From Fidelibacterota bacterium (lineage in GTDB: Bacteria; Pseudomonadota; Alphaproteobacteria; Rhodospirillales; Rhodospirillaceae), in the NCBI GenBank assembly GCA_947470105.1, contig CANISR010000013.1:1-37641 (forward strand): a stretch of 37,641 nt of DNA. Direction: 5' to 3'. Below are positions 15,023 through 24,053 of the stretch, in pieces (position 1 is the stretch's first letter; the number at the start of each line of letters is the position of its first letter). The position numbers were made by a program, and so were the translations under genes. Under the pieces are notes generated by a model that was not told where the DNA came from, made no database searches, and was given only the letters and a program-made list of their open reading frames with translations.

Positions 15023-17212
15023 ATGAACCATACCCAAACCATGAACCATATGCCCGACTTGAAGATGTCTCCGCATCTCACGGCTCTGCGCTGCCTGTTT
15101 CTCGTGGCTTTACATCACGGTATCCAGTTGCGCCCGGAAGTGCTCGCCAGCGCGGACGACTCCGACTCGCTGTCCTCGGTGCTGCGCCTCATGCGCGACG
15201 TGGGCCTGTCGGGCAAGGTTCTCAAGAATCGTGTTTGGGATGATTTGACGTCGCTCGGCTCCGCCTATCCGGTGATGGCTGAGCAGAAGCGCGGCAACTG
15301 GGTCATCGTCGCCAGCACGCTCACGATCGCCGACGGCCGCCTGATGGCGGCGGTGCTCGATCCGCTGACCGAGGCCACCGGCGTTGCGCTCGTTCCGCAG
15401 GAGGATTTCATCGAGAACTGGACCGGCCGTCTGGTCCTCGCCAAGCGCAAGTACAAGATCACCGACGAAAAGCAGCCGTTCGGGCTCATGTGGTTTATGC
15501 CCGAGATCCTGCGCAACGGCCGCTATTTCCGCGACATCGGCATTGCCGCGATCATGTCGAGCCTGATCGGCTTCGCGCCGCCGCTGTTCTTCCAGATCAT
15601 CATCGACAAGGTCATTCCGCACCACAGCTACCAGACCTTGACCGCGATCGTGGTGGCATTCTTCGTCACCCTGTTCTTCGACAGCATCTTCAGCTTCACG
15701 CGTCAGTATCTGATGCTGTTCGCCACCAACAAGATCGATGCGCGCCTGGCGTCGCGCACCTTCGCGCACCTCCTGCGCCTGCCGCTGCAATTCTTCGAGA
15801 CCACGACCGCCGGCGTGCTGATGCGCCACATCCAGCAGACCGAAACCGTGCGCGGCTTCCTCACCGGCCGTTTGTTCCAGACCCTGCTCGACGTCGCCAC
15901 TATGCCCATCCTGATCGTGGGCCTGTGCCTCTACAGCGGCGTGCTCACCGGTGTGGTGCTGGCGTTCAGCGCTGTGATCGCAGGTTTCATCGGGGTCATG
16001 GTGCCGACTTTTCGGCGTTATCTCTCGGCGCTGTATCAGGCCGAAGGCCAACGCCAGTCCGACCTGGTTGAGACCATCCATGGCATCCGCGCGGTCAAAT
16101 CGCTCGCGCTCGAGCAGTTCCGCATCAATTCCTGGGACCAGAAAGTCGCCAATTCCATCCGCCGCCGCGCCACCGTCGGCTACTTCAGCACCGTGGCGGT
16201 GGTTCTGACCCAGGCCATTCAGAATTCCATGCAAATGGCGATCCTGGGCGTCGGCGCCATGATGGTGTTCGACGGTAACCTGTCCATGGGCGCGCTGGTG
16301 GCCTTCAACATGCTCGCCGGGCGCGTCACGGGCCCCTTGGTGCAGATCGTCGGCTTGATCAACGAATACCAGCAGGTCGCCGTGTCGGTGAGAATGCTGG
16401 GCAAGGTCATGGACCATCCGCCGGAACGCGATCCCAACCAGCACGGCATCCGCCCGGTGATCACGGGTTCCATGGAGTTCGACGAGGTCAATTTCAAATA
16501 CGAAGGCTCTTCGGCGCCGGCGCTCGACCGCATCTCGTTCAAGGTCGAGGAAGGGCAAATGATCGGCATCGTGGGCCGGTCGGGCTCGGGCAAGACCACG
16601 GTCACTCGCCTGATCCAGGGCATCCACTCCGCCCAGTCGGGCCTGATCCGCCTGAACGGCACCGACGTCCGCCATATGGACCTGACTCACCTGCGCCGCT
16701 CCATCGGTGTGGTGTTGCAGGACAATATTCTTTTCCGCGGCACCATCCGCGACAACATCGCGGCGGGTAAACCGGACGCGACGCTGGATGAAGTGATGGA
16801 ATGCGCGCGCCTTGCCGGCGCGGATGAATTCATCGACCGCCTGCCGCTGTCCTACGAGACCCTGGTCGAGGAAAGCGCCACCAACTTCTCCGGCGGCCAG
16901 AAGCAGCGCATCGCCATCGCCCGCGCCCTCATGCTGCGTCCGCGCCTTCTGCTGTTCGATGAGGCCACCAGCGCGCTTGATCCGGATTCCGAGGCCATCA
17001 TCCAGAAGAATCTCGCTGAAATCGCCCGTGGCCGCACCATGGTCATTATTTCGCACCGGCTGTCGTCGCTGGTGAAATCCGACGCGATCCTCGTCATGGA
17101 GCGCGGCAAGGCGATCGCGTTTGGTCCGCATGCCGAGTTGATGGAAACCTGCGATATCTACCGCCATCTGTGGCAGCAGCAGACCGGCCATATCACCGAG
17201 GCCGTGTCATGA
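15023..17212 (+). CDS. Type I secretion ABC exporter with degenerate peptidase-like domain (HlyB-like)
   Basis: This 729-residue inner-membrane exporter follows the HlyB order: an N-terminal C39-like domain (about 1-140), transmembrane helices (about 160-430) and an ATPase domain (about 480-720). In the C39-like domain the position of the catalytic Cys aligns with Thr/Leu and the triad His with Trp (GNWVIVAS), so it is a non-cleaving CLD that docks substrate rather than cutting a double-glycine leader. The ATPase has Walker A GRSGSGKTT, the signature NFSGGQKQRIAIARAL, Walker B LLLFDEATSALD and the H-loop ISHR. Three closely spaced ATGs (15023, 15041, 15050) are possible starts and no Shine-Dalgarno sequence is obvious. 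It overlaps the adaptor gene by 4 bp. Confidence 0.93.
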   Translation: MNHTQTMNHMPDLKMSPHLTALRCLFLVALHHGIQLRPEVLASADDSDSLSSVLRLMRDVGLSGKVLKNRVWDDLTSLGSAYPVMAEQKRGNWVIVASTLTIADGRLMAAVLDPLTEATGVALVPQEDFIENWTGRLVLAKRKYKITDEKQPFGLMWFMPEILRNGRYFRDIGIAAIMSSLIGFAPPLFFQIIIDKVIPHHSYQTLTAIVVAFFVTLFFDSIFSFTRQYLMLFATNKIDARLASRTFAHLLRLPLQFFETTTAGVLMRHIQQTETVRGFLTGRLFQTLLDVATMPILIVGLCLYSGVLTGVVLAFSAVIAGFIGVMVPTFRRYLSALYQAEGQRQSDLVETIHGIRAVKSLALEQFRINSWDQKVANSIRRRATVGYFSTVAVVLTQAIQNSMQMAILGVGAMMVFDGNLSMGALVAFNMLAGRVTGPLVQIVGLINEYQQVAVSVRMLGKVMDHPPERDPNQHGIRPVITGSMEFDEVNFKYEGSSAPALDRISFKVEEGQMIGIVGRSGSGKTTVTRLIQGIHSAQSGLIRLNGTDVRHMDLTHLRRSIGVVLQDNILFRGTIRDNIAAGKPDATLDEVMECARLAGADEFIDRLPLSYETLVEESATNFSGGQKQRIAIARALMLRPRLLLFDEATSALDPDSEAIIQKNLAEIARGRTMVIISHRLSSLVKSDAILVMERGKAIAFGPHAELMETCDIYRHLWQQQTGHITEAVS

Positions 17213-18657
17213 TGAAACTGCTCTCGCCCGAGCGGATCAAGAAACGCGCCGCGGACTTGCGCCGGCGCACGATGGATTCGTCCCAGTGGCTGATGTCGTT
17301 CTCGCAAAGCGGTCCCCAGATCCTCGAGGACGCGATCGATTACCAAGACCCGATCGATGAAATTTGCGCCGAGCGTCCGCACCGGTTCATGCGCGGCATG
17401 CACCAGATCATCATCGCCATGTTCCTGTTCACGATTTTGGTGATGTCCCTGGTGAAGGTCGACAAGGTTGTAGTGGGCGCCGGGCGCATCACCACCGCCA
17501 CACCGTCGATCATGCTGCAGCCCCTCGACCGCGGCATTATCCGCGAGCTCAAGGTCAGGTCCGGCGAAACCGTGACCAAGGGCCAATTGCTCGCAACCCT
17601 TGATCCAACCTTCGCCCGCGCCGACCTCGCGTCGCTCTCCACGCAGCAACGCCTGCTGGTGGCCCAAATCATGCGCCTTGAAGCCGAAATCGACGGCAAG
17701 CCGTTCGTGGCCTCGGCCGCCGCGACCCCGGAAGAAAAGTTGCAGCAGACCCTGTTCGACCAGCGCGCCACACAATATGAGGCCCAGCTCAGGGCCTATG
17801 ACGAAGGCTTGAATCAGCGTCGCGCCAATATCCGCACGACCGAGATCGACAAGGCTTCCCAGGCGCAGCAGCTCGATCTCGCCAAGCAGGTCGAGTTCAT
17901 GCGCAGCTCGATGCTGGAAAAGCAGGTCGGCTCCAAACTCAATTTCGTCGAGGCCCAGGCCGCGCGCGTGCGCATCGAGCAGGCCTATCACGACGCAGAG
18001 AACCGCATCGTCGAGCTGCAACACGACCTGCAGTCAAAGCAGGCGGAACGTGTGGCCTTCATCAACGACTGGCGCGGCCGCACTCTGGAAAACCTGGTAA
18101 CCGCCCGGAACGAGGCCGCCAAGATCGGCGACGGCATCTCCAAGGCCTCGCTGGTCAACGACCTGGTCGTGATCACCTCACCGGTCGACGGCGTGGTGCT
18201 GGATGTAGCCAAGCGCTCGGTCGGCTCGATCGTGAGCCCCGGCGAACCCCTGATCACCATCGTAGAAGCCGACGCCAAGCTCATCGCCGACGCCATGATC
18301 AATTCCAGCGACATCGGCTATGCCCATGTGGGCGACGACGTCGTGGTCAAAGTCGATGCCTTCCCCTACCAGGTCCACGGCATGCTGAAGGGCAAGCTCT
18401 TGTCCATCGGCGAGGAGTCGTTCTCCGCGGGCGGGCCCGAGGGTGTGCTGACCAAATCCACCGCCGACGCCAGCGGGGCCTTCCACCGCGGCCTCGTAGA
18501 GCTGACTGAAACCCGTCTCGAAAGCATGCCGAAGGGCTCGAAGCTGATCCCCGGCATGACCATGAGCGCCGAGATCAAGGTCGGCTCCCGCAGCGTACTC
18601 GGCTACTTCCTCAATCCCATCACCCGCGGCCTGTCGGAGAGCATCCGTGAGCCGTAA
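17209..18657 (+). CDS. Type I secretion membrane-fusion protein (HlyD family)
   Basis: This 482-residue periplasmic adaptor joins the ABC exporter to an outer-membrane channel. A short cytoplasmic N-terminus (about 1-62) is followed by one transmembrane segment (about 66-83, IIIAMFLFTILVMSLV). Next comes the first half of a lipoyl/barrel-sandwich domain (GRITTATPSIMLQPLDRGII) and a long coiled-coil hairpin (about 145-310). The second lipoyl half follows (ITSPVDGVVLDVAKRSVG), with a C-terminal beta-domain ending GMTMSAEIKVGSRSVLGYFL, the classic HlyD signature. ATGATG at 17209 overlaps the exporter TGA, so translation is probably coupled. An outer-membrane TolC-like partner is not encoded in the window. 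Confidence 0.94.
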   Translation: MMKLLSPERIKKRAADLRRRTMDSSQWLMSFSQSGPQILEDAIDYQDPIDEICAERPHRFMRGMHQIIIAMFLFTILVMSLVKVDKVVVGAGRITTATPSIMLQPLDRGIIRELKVRSGETVTKGQLLATLDPTFARADLASLSTQQRLLVAQIMRLEAEIDGKPFVASAAATPEEKLQQTLFDQRATQYEAQLRAYDEGLNQRRANIRTTEIDKASQAQQLDLAKQVEFMRSSMLEKQVGSKLNFVEAQAARVRIEQAYHDAENRIVELQHDLQSKQAERVAFINDWRGRTLENLVTARNEAAKIGDGISKASLVNDLVVITSPVDGVVLDVAKRSVGSIVSPGEPLITIVEADAKLIADAMINSSDIGYAHVGDDVVVKVDAFPYQVHGMLKGKLLSIGEESFSAGGPEGVLTKSTADASGAFHRGLVELTETRLESMPKGSKLIPGMTMSAEIKVGSRSVLGYFLNPITRGLSESIREP

Positions 18658-19186
18658 GGGGAACCCCACTCAGGCGCAGACTCGGGCAGGCGTCCCGATG
18701 GACTCGCTGCAGGACAGCGCCAAAAAGGCGGGCCCCGGCCCAGCCAAACCGGCAGTAGCGTGGCTGAATCCCGCAGCGGCTCCGCTCTCAATAGGTGCGC
18801 AGGTTTCGCGCACCGACATACAAGATGTTGAAATTTCGAGGATTTGTTCCGGCCTTATCGCGGAGAGAGAGCATGCGCCGAAAAGTCTCGCAACTTTTGC
18901 TTGCCGCCCCGGGGTCGATCGGATACAACCCGCAGCTAGTGGCAAATGGGGCGAAGTCCCCGTTTTCGATATCTCTAGAATTGAGATGACAATGCTTAAC
19001 GATGTCACGCCCCCCGCCTTGAAGCGGAAATCCGCCCCCGCGCCACAGGCGCCCGCGCGGCGCACAGCATCAGAAAACAGCGATTTTTCCGCGTTCCGCG
19101 CGGCTGAAGTCGTGCGTCAAATCAGTTCATCACCGGCAGAAGCCAACAAAAACGCCCTCGTTAGGAGTGCAACGCGATGCCTTTAA
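18647..19186 (+). CDS. Doubtful ORF between the adaptor and TTQ1
   Basis: A GTG-started frame of 179 codons fills the gap between the HlyD-like gene and TTQ1, overlapping the former by 11 bp and the TTQ1 start by 10 bp. The product is rich in Ala, Pro and Lys, has no recognised domain, no signal peptide and no membrane segment. It uses ATA, AGA and AGG codons more than its neighbours, and I see no good Shine-Dalgarno sequence, so it may not be translated. The alternative is that 18658-19176 is simply the promoter and leader of TTQ1. An inverted repeat ATCTC-N7-GAGAT lies within it at about 18971-18987. Confidence 0.25.
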   Translation: MSRKGNPTQAQTRAGVPMDSLQDSAKKAGPGPAKPAVAWLNPAAAPLSIGAQVSRTDIQDVEISRICSGLIAEREHAPKSLATFACRPGVDRIQPAASGKWGEVPVFDISRIEMTMLNDVTPPALKRKSAPAPQAPARRTASENSDFSAFRAAEVVRQISSSPAEANKNALVRSATRCL

Positions 19187-22100
19187 CCGTCACACAAGTC
19201 CAGAGCTACCCGACCACACAGGTCGCCGGGTTCTCCACGACACAGGTCGCAGGCTTCACAGCCACTGAGTTGGGGTATTTCACCACCACACAGTTCGGCG
19301 CGTTCACCACGACGCAGATTGCAACGCTCACCTCGACGCAGGTCGCAGGGTTCGGCACCGCGGATTGGGGGGTCATCTCCACCCAGCAGATCGGCGCCCT
19401 GACGGGCACCCAGCTCCAGCAGCTCAGCACGGCGCAAGTCAACGCCATCAACACCACCGCGGTCACCGCGATCTCCACGACGGCGATCGGCGGCTTGACC
19501 ACGACGCAGGTCAAGGGCCTGTCCACCACTGTCGTCACGGCGCTGACCACGACCCAGGTCAGCTCGATGACCACGACGCAAATCCTTCAGTGGAATGCGA
19601 CGCAGCTCAATGCGCTCGACACCACCGACATCGCCACCCTCACGACAGTGCAGATCTCGAGCCTGTCGGTTACGCAGGTCGTCGGCCTCGACACCACGTC
19701 GTTCCTCGCGATCACGACCACCCAGGTCGGCGTGCTCACGACCACCCAGGTCAAGGCGCTGTCGACGACGGCCTTCGCCGCGATCAGCACCACCCAGGTC
19801 GGCGCCCTCACGACCGCGCAGATCGGCGTGCTGGTTGATACCCAGATCGAAGCGCTCACCACCACTTCCCTTGCCGCGATCAGCACCACCCAGATCGGTG
19901 CGTTGACCAAGACCCAGATCGGCTTCCTGTCGACCACGGCTGCCACCGCGCTGACCACGCAGCAGGTCAACGCCATGTCGACGACCCAGATCCAGGGCTT
20001 CTCGACCGCGCAATTGAATGCGTTCACCACCACTTCGGTGGCCTCGTTGAACACGCTCCAGGTCGGCAACCTGACCACGACTCAGGTCAAGGGCCTGTCC
20101 ACGACCTTCATCACCGCCCTCGGCTCGATCCAGGTCAGCGTTCTGTCCACCACCCAGCTCGGCCAGTTCTCGACCACCCAGCTCAATGCGCTGGACACCA
20201 TCGACATTGCCTCCATCGGAACGGTGCAGATTCAGGGCCTCACGGGCACCCAGCTCGCCGGCCTCGACACCACCAGGCTGGTGGCTTTCAGCAGCACCCA
20301 GATCGGCGTGCTGACCACCACCCAGATCAAGGGCCTGTCCACCACCAACATCACCAACCTGACCACCACGCAGGTCAGCGCCCTGTCGACCACGCAGATC
20401 GGCGTGCTGGGTGACACCCAGCTTGACTCCCTGACCACAACGGCGCTGGCGGCGATCACCACCACGCAGATCGGCGCCTTGACCAAGACCCAGATCGGCT
20501 TCCTGTCGACCACGGCTGCCACCGCGCTGACCACGCAGCAGGTCAACGCCATGTCGACCACCCAGATCCAGGGCTTCTCGACCGCGCAATTGAACGCGTT
20601 CACCACCACTTCGGTCGCCTCGCTGAATACGCTTCAGGTCGGCAACCTGACCACGACCCAGGTCAAGGGCCTGTCCACGACCTTTGTCACCGCGCTCGGC
20701 TCTATCCAGGTCAGCGTGCTGACCACCACCCAGCTCGGCCAATTCAACGCGACCCAGCTCAACGCGCTGGACACCATCGACATCGCCAGCCTCACGACCG
20801 TGCAGGTCACGGGCCTGACGGTCACCCAGCTCAGCGGCCTCGACTCCACCTCGATGATCGCTTTCACCAGCACCCAGATCGGCGTGCTGACCACGACCCA
20901 GATCAAGTCGCTGTCGACCACTGCGATGACCAACCTGACCACCACGCAGGTCAGCGCTCTGTCGACCACGCAGATCGGCGTGCTGGGCGATACCCAGCTC
21001 GACAACCTGGGCACCACCGCCCTGGCGGCGATCACCACCACCCAGATCGGTGCATTGACCAAGACCCAGATCGGCTTCCTGTCGACCACGGCTGCCACCG
21101 CGCTGACCACGCAGCAGGTCAACGCCATGTCGACCACCCAGATCCAGGGCTTCTCGACCTCGCAGCTGAACGCGTTCACCACCACTTCGGTGGCCTCGTT
21201 GAACACGCTTCAGGTCGGCAACCTGACCACGACTCAGGTCAAGGGGCTGTCCACAACCTTCATCACCGCGCTCGGCTCGATCCAGGTGAGCGTGCTGTCC
21301 ACCACCCAGCTCGGCCAGTTCAGCGTCACCCAGCTCAATGCGCTGGACACCATCGATATCGCCTCCATCGGGACGGTGCAGATCCAGGGTCTCGCGGTCA
21401 CCCAGCTCGCCGGCCTCGACACCACCAGGCTGGTGGCCTTCACCAGCACCCAGATCGGCGTGCTGACCACGACCCAGATCAAGGGCCTGTCCACCACCAA
21501 CATCAGAAACCTGTCCACGACCCAGGTGAGCGCGCTGTCGACCACCCAGATCGGCGTGCTGACCGACGCGCAGCTCGATAACATCACCACCACGGCGCTG
21601 GCGGCGATCACCACTACGCAGATCGGCGCCTTGACCAAGACCCAGATCGGCTTCCTGTCGACCACGGCTGCGACTGCGCTGACGACGCAGCAGGTCAACG
21701 CCATGTCGACCACCCAGATCCAGGGCTTCTCGACCGCGCAGTTGAACGCGATGACAACCACGTCCATCGCCTCGCTGAACACCATCCAGGTGGGCAACCT
21801 GACCACGACCCAGGTCAAGGGCCTGTCCACGACCGCGATCACGGCCCTCGGCTCGATCCAGGTGAGCGTGCTGACCTCCACCCAGCTCGCCGAGTTCAAC
21901 ACCACCCAGCTCAACGCGCTGGACACGATCGACATCGCGTCGATCGCTACCACGCAGGTTCAGGGCCTCACCGGCACACAGCTCAGCGGCCTCAGCACCA
22001 CCAAGTTCCAGGCCCTGACCACGACCCAGATCAACGTCCTGACTGCGACGCAGATCAAGGGCTTCACCGTCACCGGCATGGGCACCTTGTCCACGACGCA

Positions 22101-23943
22101 GGTGGGCGCCCTGTCCACCACCCAGATCGGGTTGTTTGCGGGCACGCAGCTCGGCGGACTCTCGACCACCAGCTTCGCCTCGCTGTCGACCACCCAGATC
22201 ACTGGCTTCACCACGACCCAGCTCAAGGGCCTGTCGACCACCGCCATGACGGCGTTCTCGACGATCCAGATGGCGACCCTCTCGACCACGCAGATCACCT
22301 CGCTGCTCGTCACCCAGCTGAATGCGCTGTCGACCAACGTCATCACCTCGCTGACCACGACCCAGATCTCGGGCCTGATCACGACCCAGGTGAAGGGCCT
22401 CTCGACCACCGTGATGGGCGCGCTGAACACCATCCAGGTCGGCGCGCTGACCACGACCCAGATCGCTGTCTTCGCCACCACACAGCTCAATGCCCTGACG
22501 ACCCTGGCCGTGGCCTCGCTCGCGACCACCACCGTCTCGGGATTGACCGTTACCCAGATGACGGGACTCTCGACCACCTTCGTCTCGGTGATGACGACCA
22601 CCCAGATCGGCGTCCTGACCACATCGCAAGTCAAAGCGCTCAGCACCGCCGACCTGCGCGCACTCTCCACCACGCAGGTGGGCGCGCTGACCACGGTGCA
22701 GATCGGCAACCTCACGACCACGCAGCTCAACGCGCTGACCACCACCGCGTTCGCCAACCTCTCGAGCACCCAGGTCGGCGGGTTCACCACCACCCAGCTC
22801 AAGGGCCTTTCGACAACGTCGGTGAGTGCCCTGAACACCATCCAGGTGGGCACGCTGACGACCACCCAGATCACCGCTCTGGGGACCACCCAGCTCAACG
22901 CGCTGTCCACCACCACGACGGCCAGCCTGTCGACTCTGCAGGTGGGTAACCTGACGACCACGCAGGTGAAGGGCCTCTCCACGACCTTCATCACGGCGCT
23001 GGGTTCGATCCAGGTGAGCGTGCTGACGACCACCCAGCTCGCCCAACTGAGCACTACGCAGCTCAACGCGCTGGATACCGTCGACATCGCCTCGATCGGC
23101 ACGGTCCAGGTGGCGTCTCTGTCGGCCACGCAGATCAAGGGCTTCAACACCACGAAGCTGCAGGCCTTCACCTCGACCCAGATCAGCGTGCTGACGGCCA
23201 CCCAGATTGCGGGCTTCTCGACCACAAACATGGGCGACCTGACGACCACGCAGGTCGGCGGTCTCACCACCACCCAGATCGGGTTGCTCACGTCGGTCCA
23301 GTTGAACGCCCTCGATACGGTCGACATCGCGAAGTTCTCGACGACCCAGATCGGCGGTCTCAAGGCTACCCAACTCACCGGGTTGACCACGACCTTCGTT
23401 TCGACCCTCACGACCCAGCAGGTTGGCGCCTTGACCACGACCCAGATCGTGGGCTTGACCTTCACCCAGTTGAACTCGCTGACCACGTCGGGCATCGCGT
23501 CGCTCGGTACGGTGCAGGTAGCCGGCCTCTCGACCACGCAGGTCAAGGGCCTCTCGACCACCGCGGTCACGGCCTTCACCACGACCCAGGTGGGGGCGCT
23601 GACCACCACGCTGCTCGCCGTGTTGACCGCTCCGCAGATCGGCGCGCTCACGACCTCGGATATCGCATCTCTGTCGACGACGCAGATCGGCGGCTTCGCG
23701 GCTTCGCAGATCGGCGCCCTGACGACGACCCAGGTGGTGATGTTCAGCTCGGTCAAGATCGGGTCGTTGAGCACCACACAGATCAAGGGTATCGAAACCA
23801 CGGATATCGCGGTCTTTACCTCGATCCAGATCAGCGGTCTGACCACGACCCAGCTTGGCGCCTTGAACGCCAACCAGACCGCGGCGTTCACCACCACCCA
23901 GATCGGGTACATGAGCACCACGCAGTTCGCGGCGCTGATGTAA
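19177..23943 (+). CDS. TTQ1: giant Thr/Gln octapeptide-repeat protein, probable type I secretion substrate
   Basis: This 1588-residue protein consists almost entirely of an 8-residue repeat, roughly [L/F/I]-[S/T]-T-T-Q-[I/V/L]-x-[G/A]. From residue 3 to the end the register holds at every point checked: about 198 octads. Eight in-phase blocks of 192 residues (24 octads, 576 bp) cover residues 51-1586. I see no cysteine, no RTX GGxGxD motif, no Sec signal peptide and few charged residues. Location directly after a HlyB/HlyD-type exporter, absence of a Sec signal and a hydrophobic Thr-rich C-terminus (TTQFAALM) suggest type I export. AGGAG at 19163-19167 supports the start. Folding is unknown: a beta-solenoid, or short helical turns capped by T-x-x-Q, are both possible. 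No function is assigned. Confidence 0.9.
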   Translation: MPLTVTQVQSYPTTQVAGFSTTQVAGFTATELGYFTTTQFGAFTTTQIATLTSTQVAGFGTADWGVISTQQIGALTGTQLQQLSTAQVNAINTTAVTAISTTAIGGLTTTQVKGLSTTVVTALTTTQVSSMTTTQILQWNATQLNALDTTDIATLTTVQISSLSVTQVVGLDTTSFLAITTTQVGVLTTTQVKALSTTAFAAISTTQVGALTTAQIGVLVDTQIEALTTTSLAAISTTQIGALTKTQIGFLSTTAATALTTQQVNAMSTTQIQGFSTAQLNAFTTTSVASLNTLQVGNLTTTQVKGLSTTFITALGSIQVSVLSTTQLGQFSTTQLNALDTIDIASIGTVQIQGLTGTQLAGLDTTRLVAFSSTQIGVLTTTQIKGLSTTNITNLTTTQVSALSTTQIGVLGDTQLDSLTTTALAAITTTQIGALTKTQIGFLSTTAATALTTQQVNAMSTTQIQGFSTAQLNAFTTTSVASLNTLQVGNLTTTQVKGLSTTFVTALGSIQVSVLTTTQLGQFNATQLNALDTIDIASLTTVQVTGLTVTQLSGLDSTSMIAFTSTQIGVLTTTQIKSLSTTAMTNLTTTQVSALSTTQIGVLGDTQLDNLGTTALAAITTTQIGALTKTQIGFLSTTAATALTTQQVNAMSTTQIQGFSTSQLNAFTTTSVASLNTLQVGNLTTTQVKGLSTTFITALGSIQVSVLSTTQLGQFSVTQLNALDTIDIASIGTVQIQGLAVTQLAGLDTTRLVAFTSTQIGVLTTTQIKGLSTTNIRNLSTTQVSALSTTQIGVLTDAQLDNITTTALAAITTTQIGALTKTQIGFLSTTAATALTTQQVNAMSTTQIQGFSTAQLNAMTTTSIASLNTIQVGNLTTTQVKGLSTTAITALGSIQVSVLTSTQLAEFNTTQLNALDTIDIASIATTQVQGLTGTQLSGLSTTKFQALTTTQINVLTATQIKGFTVTGMGTLSTTQVGALSTTQIGLFAGTQLGGLSTTSFASLSTTQITGFTTTQLKGLSTTAMTAFSTIQMATLSTTQITSLLVTQLNALSTNVITSLTTTQISGLITTQVKGLSTTVMGALNTIQVGALTTTQIAVFATTQLNALTTLAVASLATTTVSGLTVTQMTGLSTTFVSVMTTTQIGVLTTSQVKALSTADLRALSTTQVGALTTVQIGNLTTTQLNALTTTAFANLSSTQVGGFTTTQLKGLSTTSVSALNTIQVGTLTTTQITALGTTQLNALSTTTTASLSTLQVGNLTTTQVKGLSTTFITALGSIQVSVLTTTQLAQLSTTQLNALDTVDIASIGTVQVASLSATQIKGFNTTKLQAFTSTQISVLTATQIAGFSTTNMGDLTTTQVGGLTTTQIGLLTSVQLNALDTVDIAKFSTTQIGGLKATQLTGLTTTFVSTLTTQQVGALTTTQIVGLTFTQLNSLTTSGIASLGTVQVAGLSTTQVKGLSTTAVTAFTTTQVGALTTTLLAVLTAPQIGALTTSDIASLSTTQIGGFAASQIGALTTTQVVMFSSVKIGSLSTTQIKGIETTDIAVFTSIQISGLTTTQLGALNANQTAAFTTTQIGYMSTTQFAALM
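19327..23934 (+). repeat. Eight in-phase 576-bp (192-residue) blocks inside TTQ1
   Basis: A landmark codon block (LNALD or its equivalent) recurs at 19615, 20191, 20767, 21343, 21919, 22495, 23071 and 23647, each exactly 576 bp after the last. A second landmark, the TTG of LTKTQIGF, recurs at 19903, 20479, 21055 and 21631. The blocks starting at 19903, 20479 and 21055 are nearly identical over long stretches; the outer blocks are more diverged. This indicates recent duplication or gene conversion in the centre of the array. Confidence 0.93.
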
Positions 23944-23948
23944 CAGCT

Positions 23949-23989
23949 CTAAACCGGGCTCGGCCCCTAGGGCCGGGTCCGGGTTTTAG
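23949..23989 (+). terminator. First hairpin after TTQ1
   Basis: CTAAACCGGG and CCGGGTTTTAG form the outer stem, and GGCCC-CTA-GGGCC the inner stem, starting 6 bp after the TTQ1 stop. The right arm is T-rich but is not followed by a long T-run, so it may protect the mRNA 3' end rather than terminate on its own. Confidence 0.6.
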
Positions 23990-24001
23990 ACATCCTTTAC
24001 C

Positions 24002-24040
24002 AAAAGGGGCCAACCTGCGCAGGTTGGCCCCTTTTTCTTT
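24002..24040 (+). terminator. Strong intrinsic terminator between TTQ1 and the GT41-like gene
   Basis: Bases 24002-24035 form a perfect 34-nt palindrome (17 + 17), with the core GGGGCCAACCTGC on the left arm and a run of T at the end of the right arm (CTTTTTCTTT). It ends only about 14-19 bp before the ATG at 24054, so the next gene is expressed by read-through or from a promoter inside the repeat gene. Confidence 0.88.
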
Positions 24041-24053
24041 GCCAGGGTTGAGG

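Noticed and set aside
19183-23373. A 1396-codon open frame on the minus strand across TTQ1, and another at 21960-23921
   Set aside because: They mirror the octad repeat: the repetitive codons of TTQ1 exclude stops on the opposite strand. Their products are low-complexity Arg/Gly/Asp/Leu or Val-rich and there is no ribosome-binding site.
19177-23943. CRISPR array
   Set aside because: The repeats are in-frame, 24 and 576 bp long, with no unique spacers, and the frame is open throughout.
24024-24053. TTG start of the GT41-like protein
   Set aside because: It lies inside the terminator palindrome; the ATG at 24054 has CAGGG at a normal distance.
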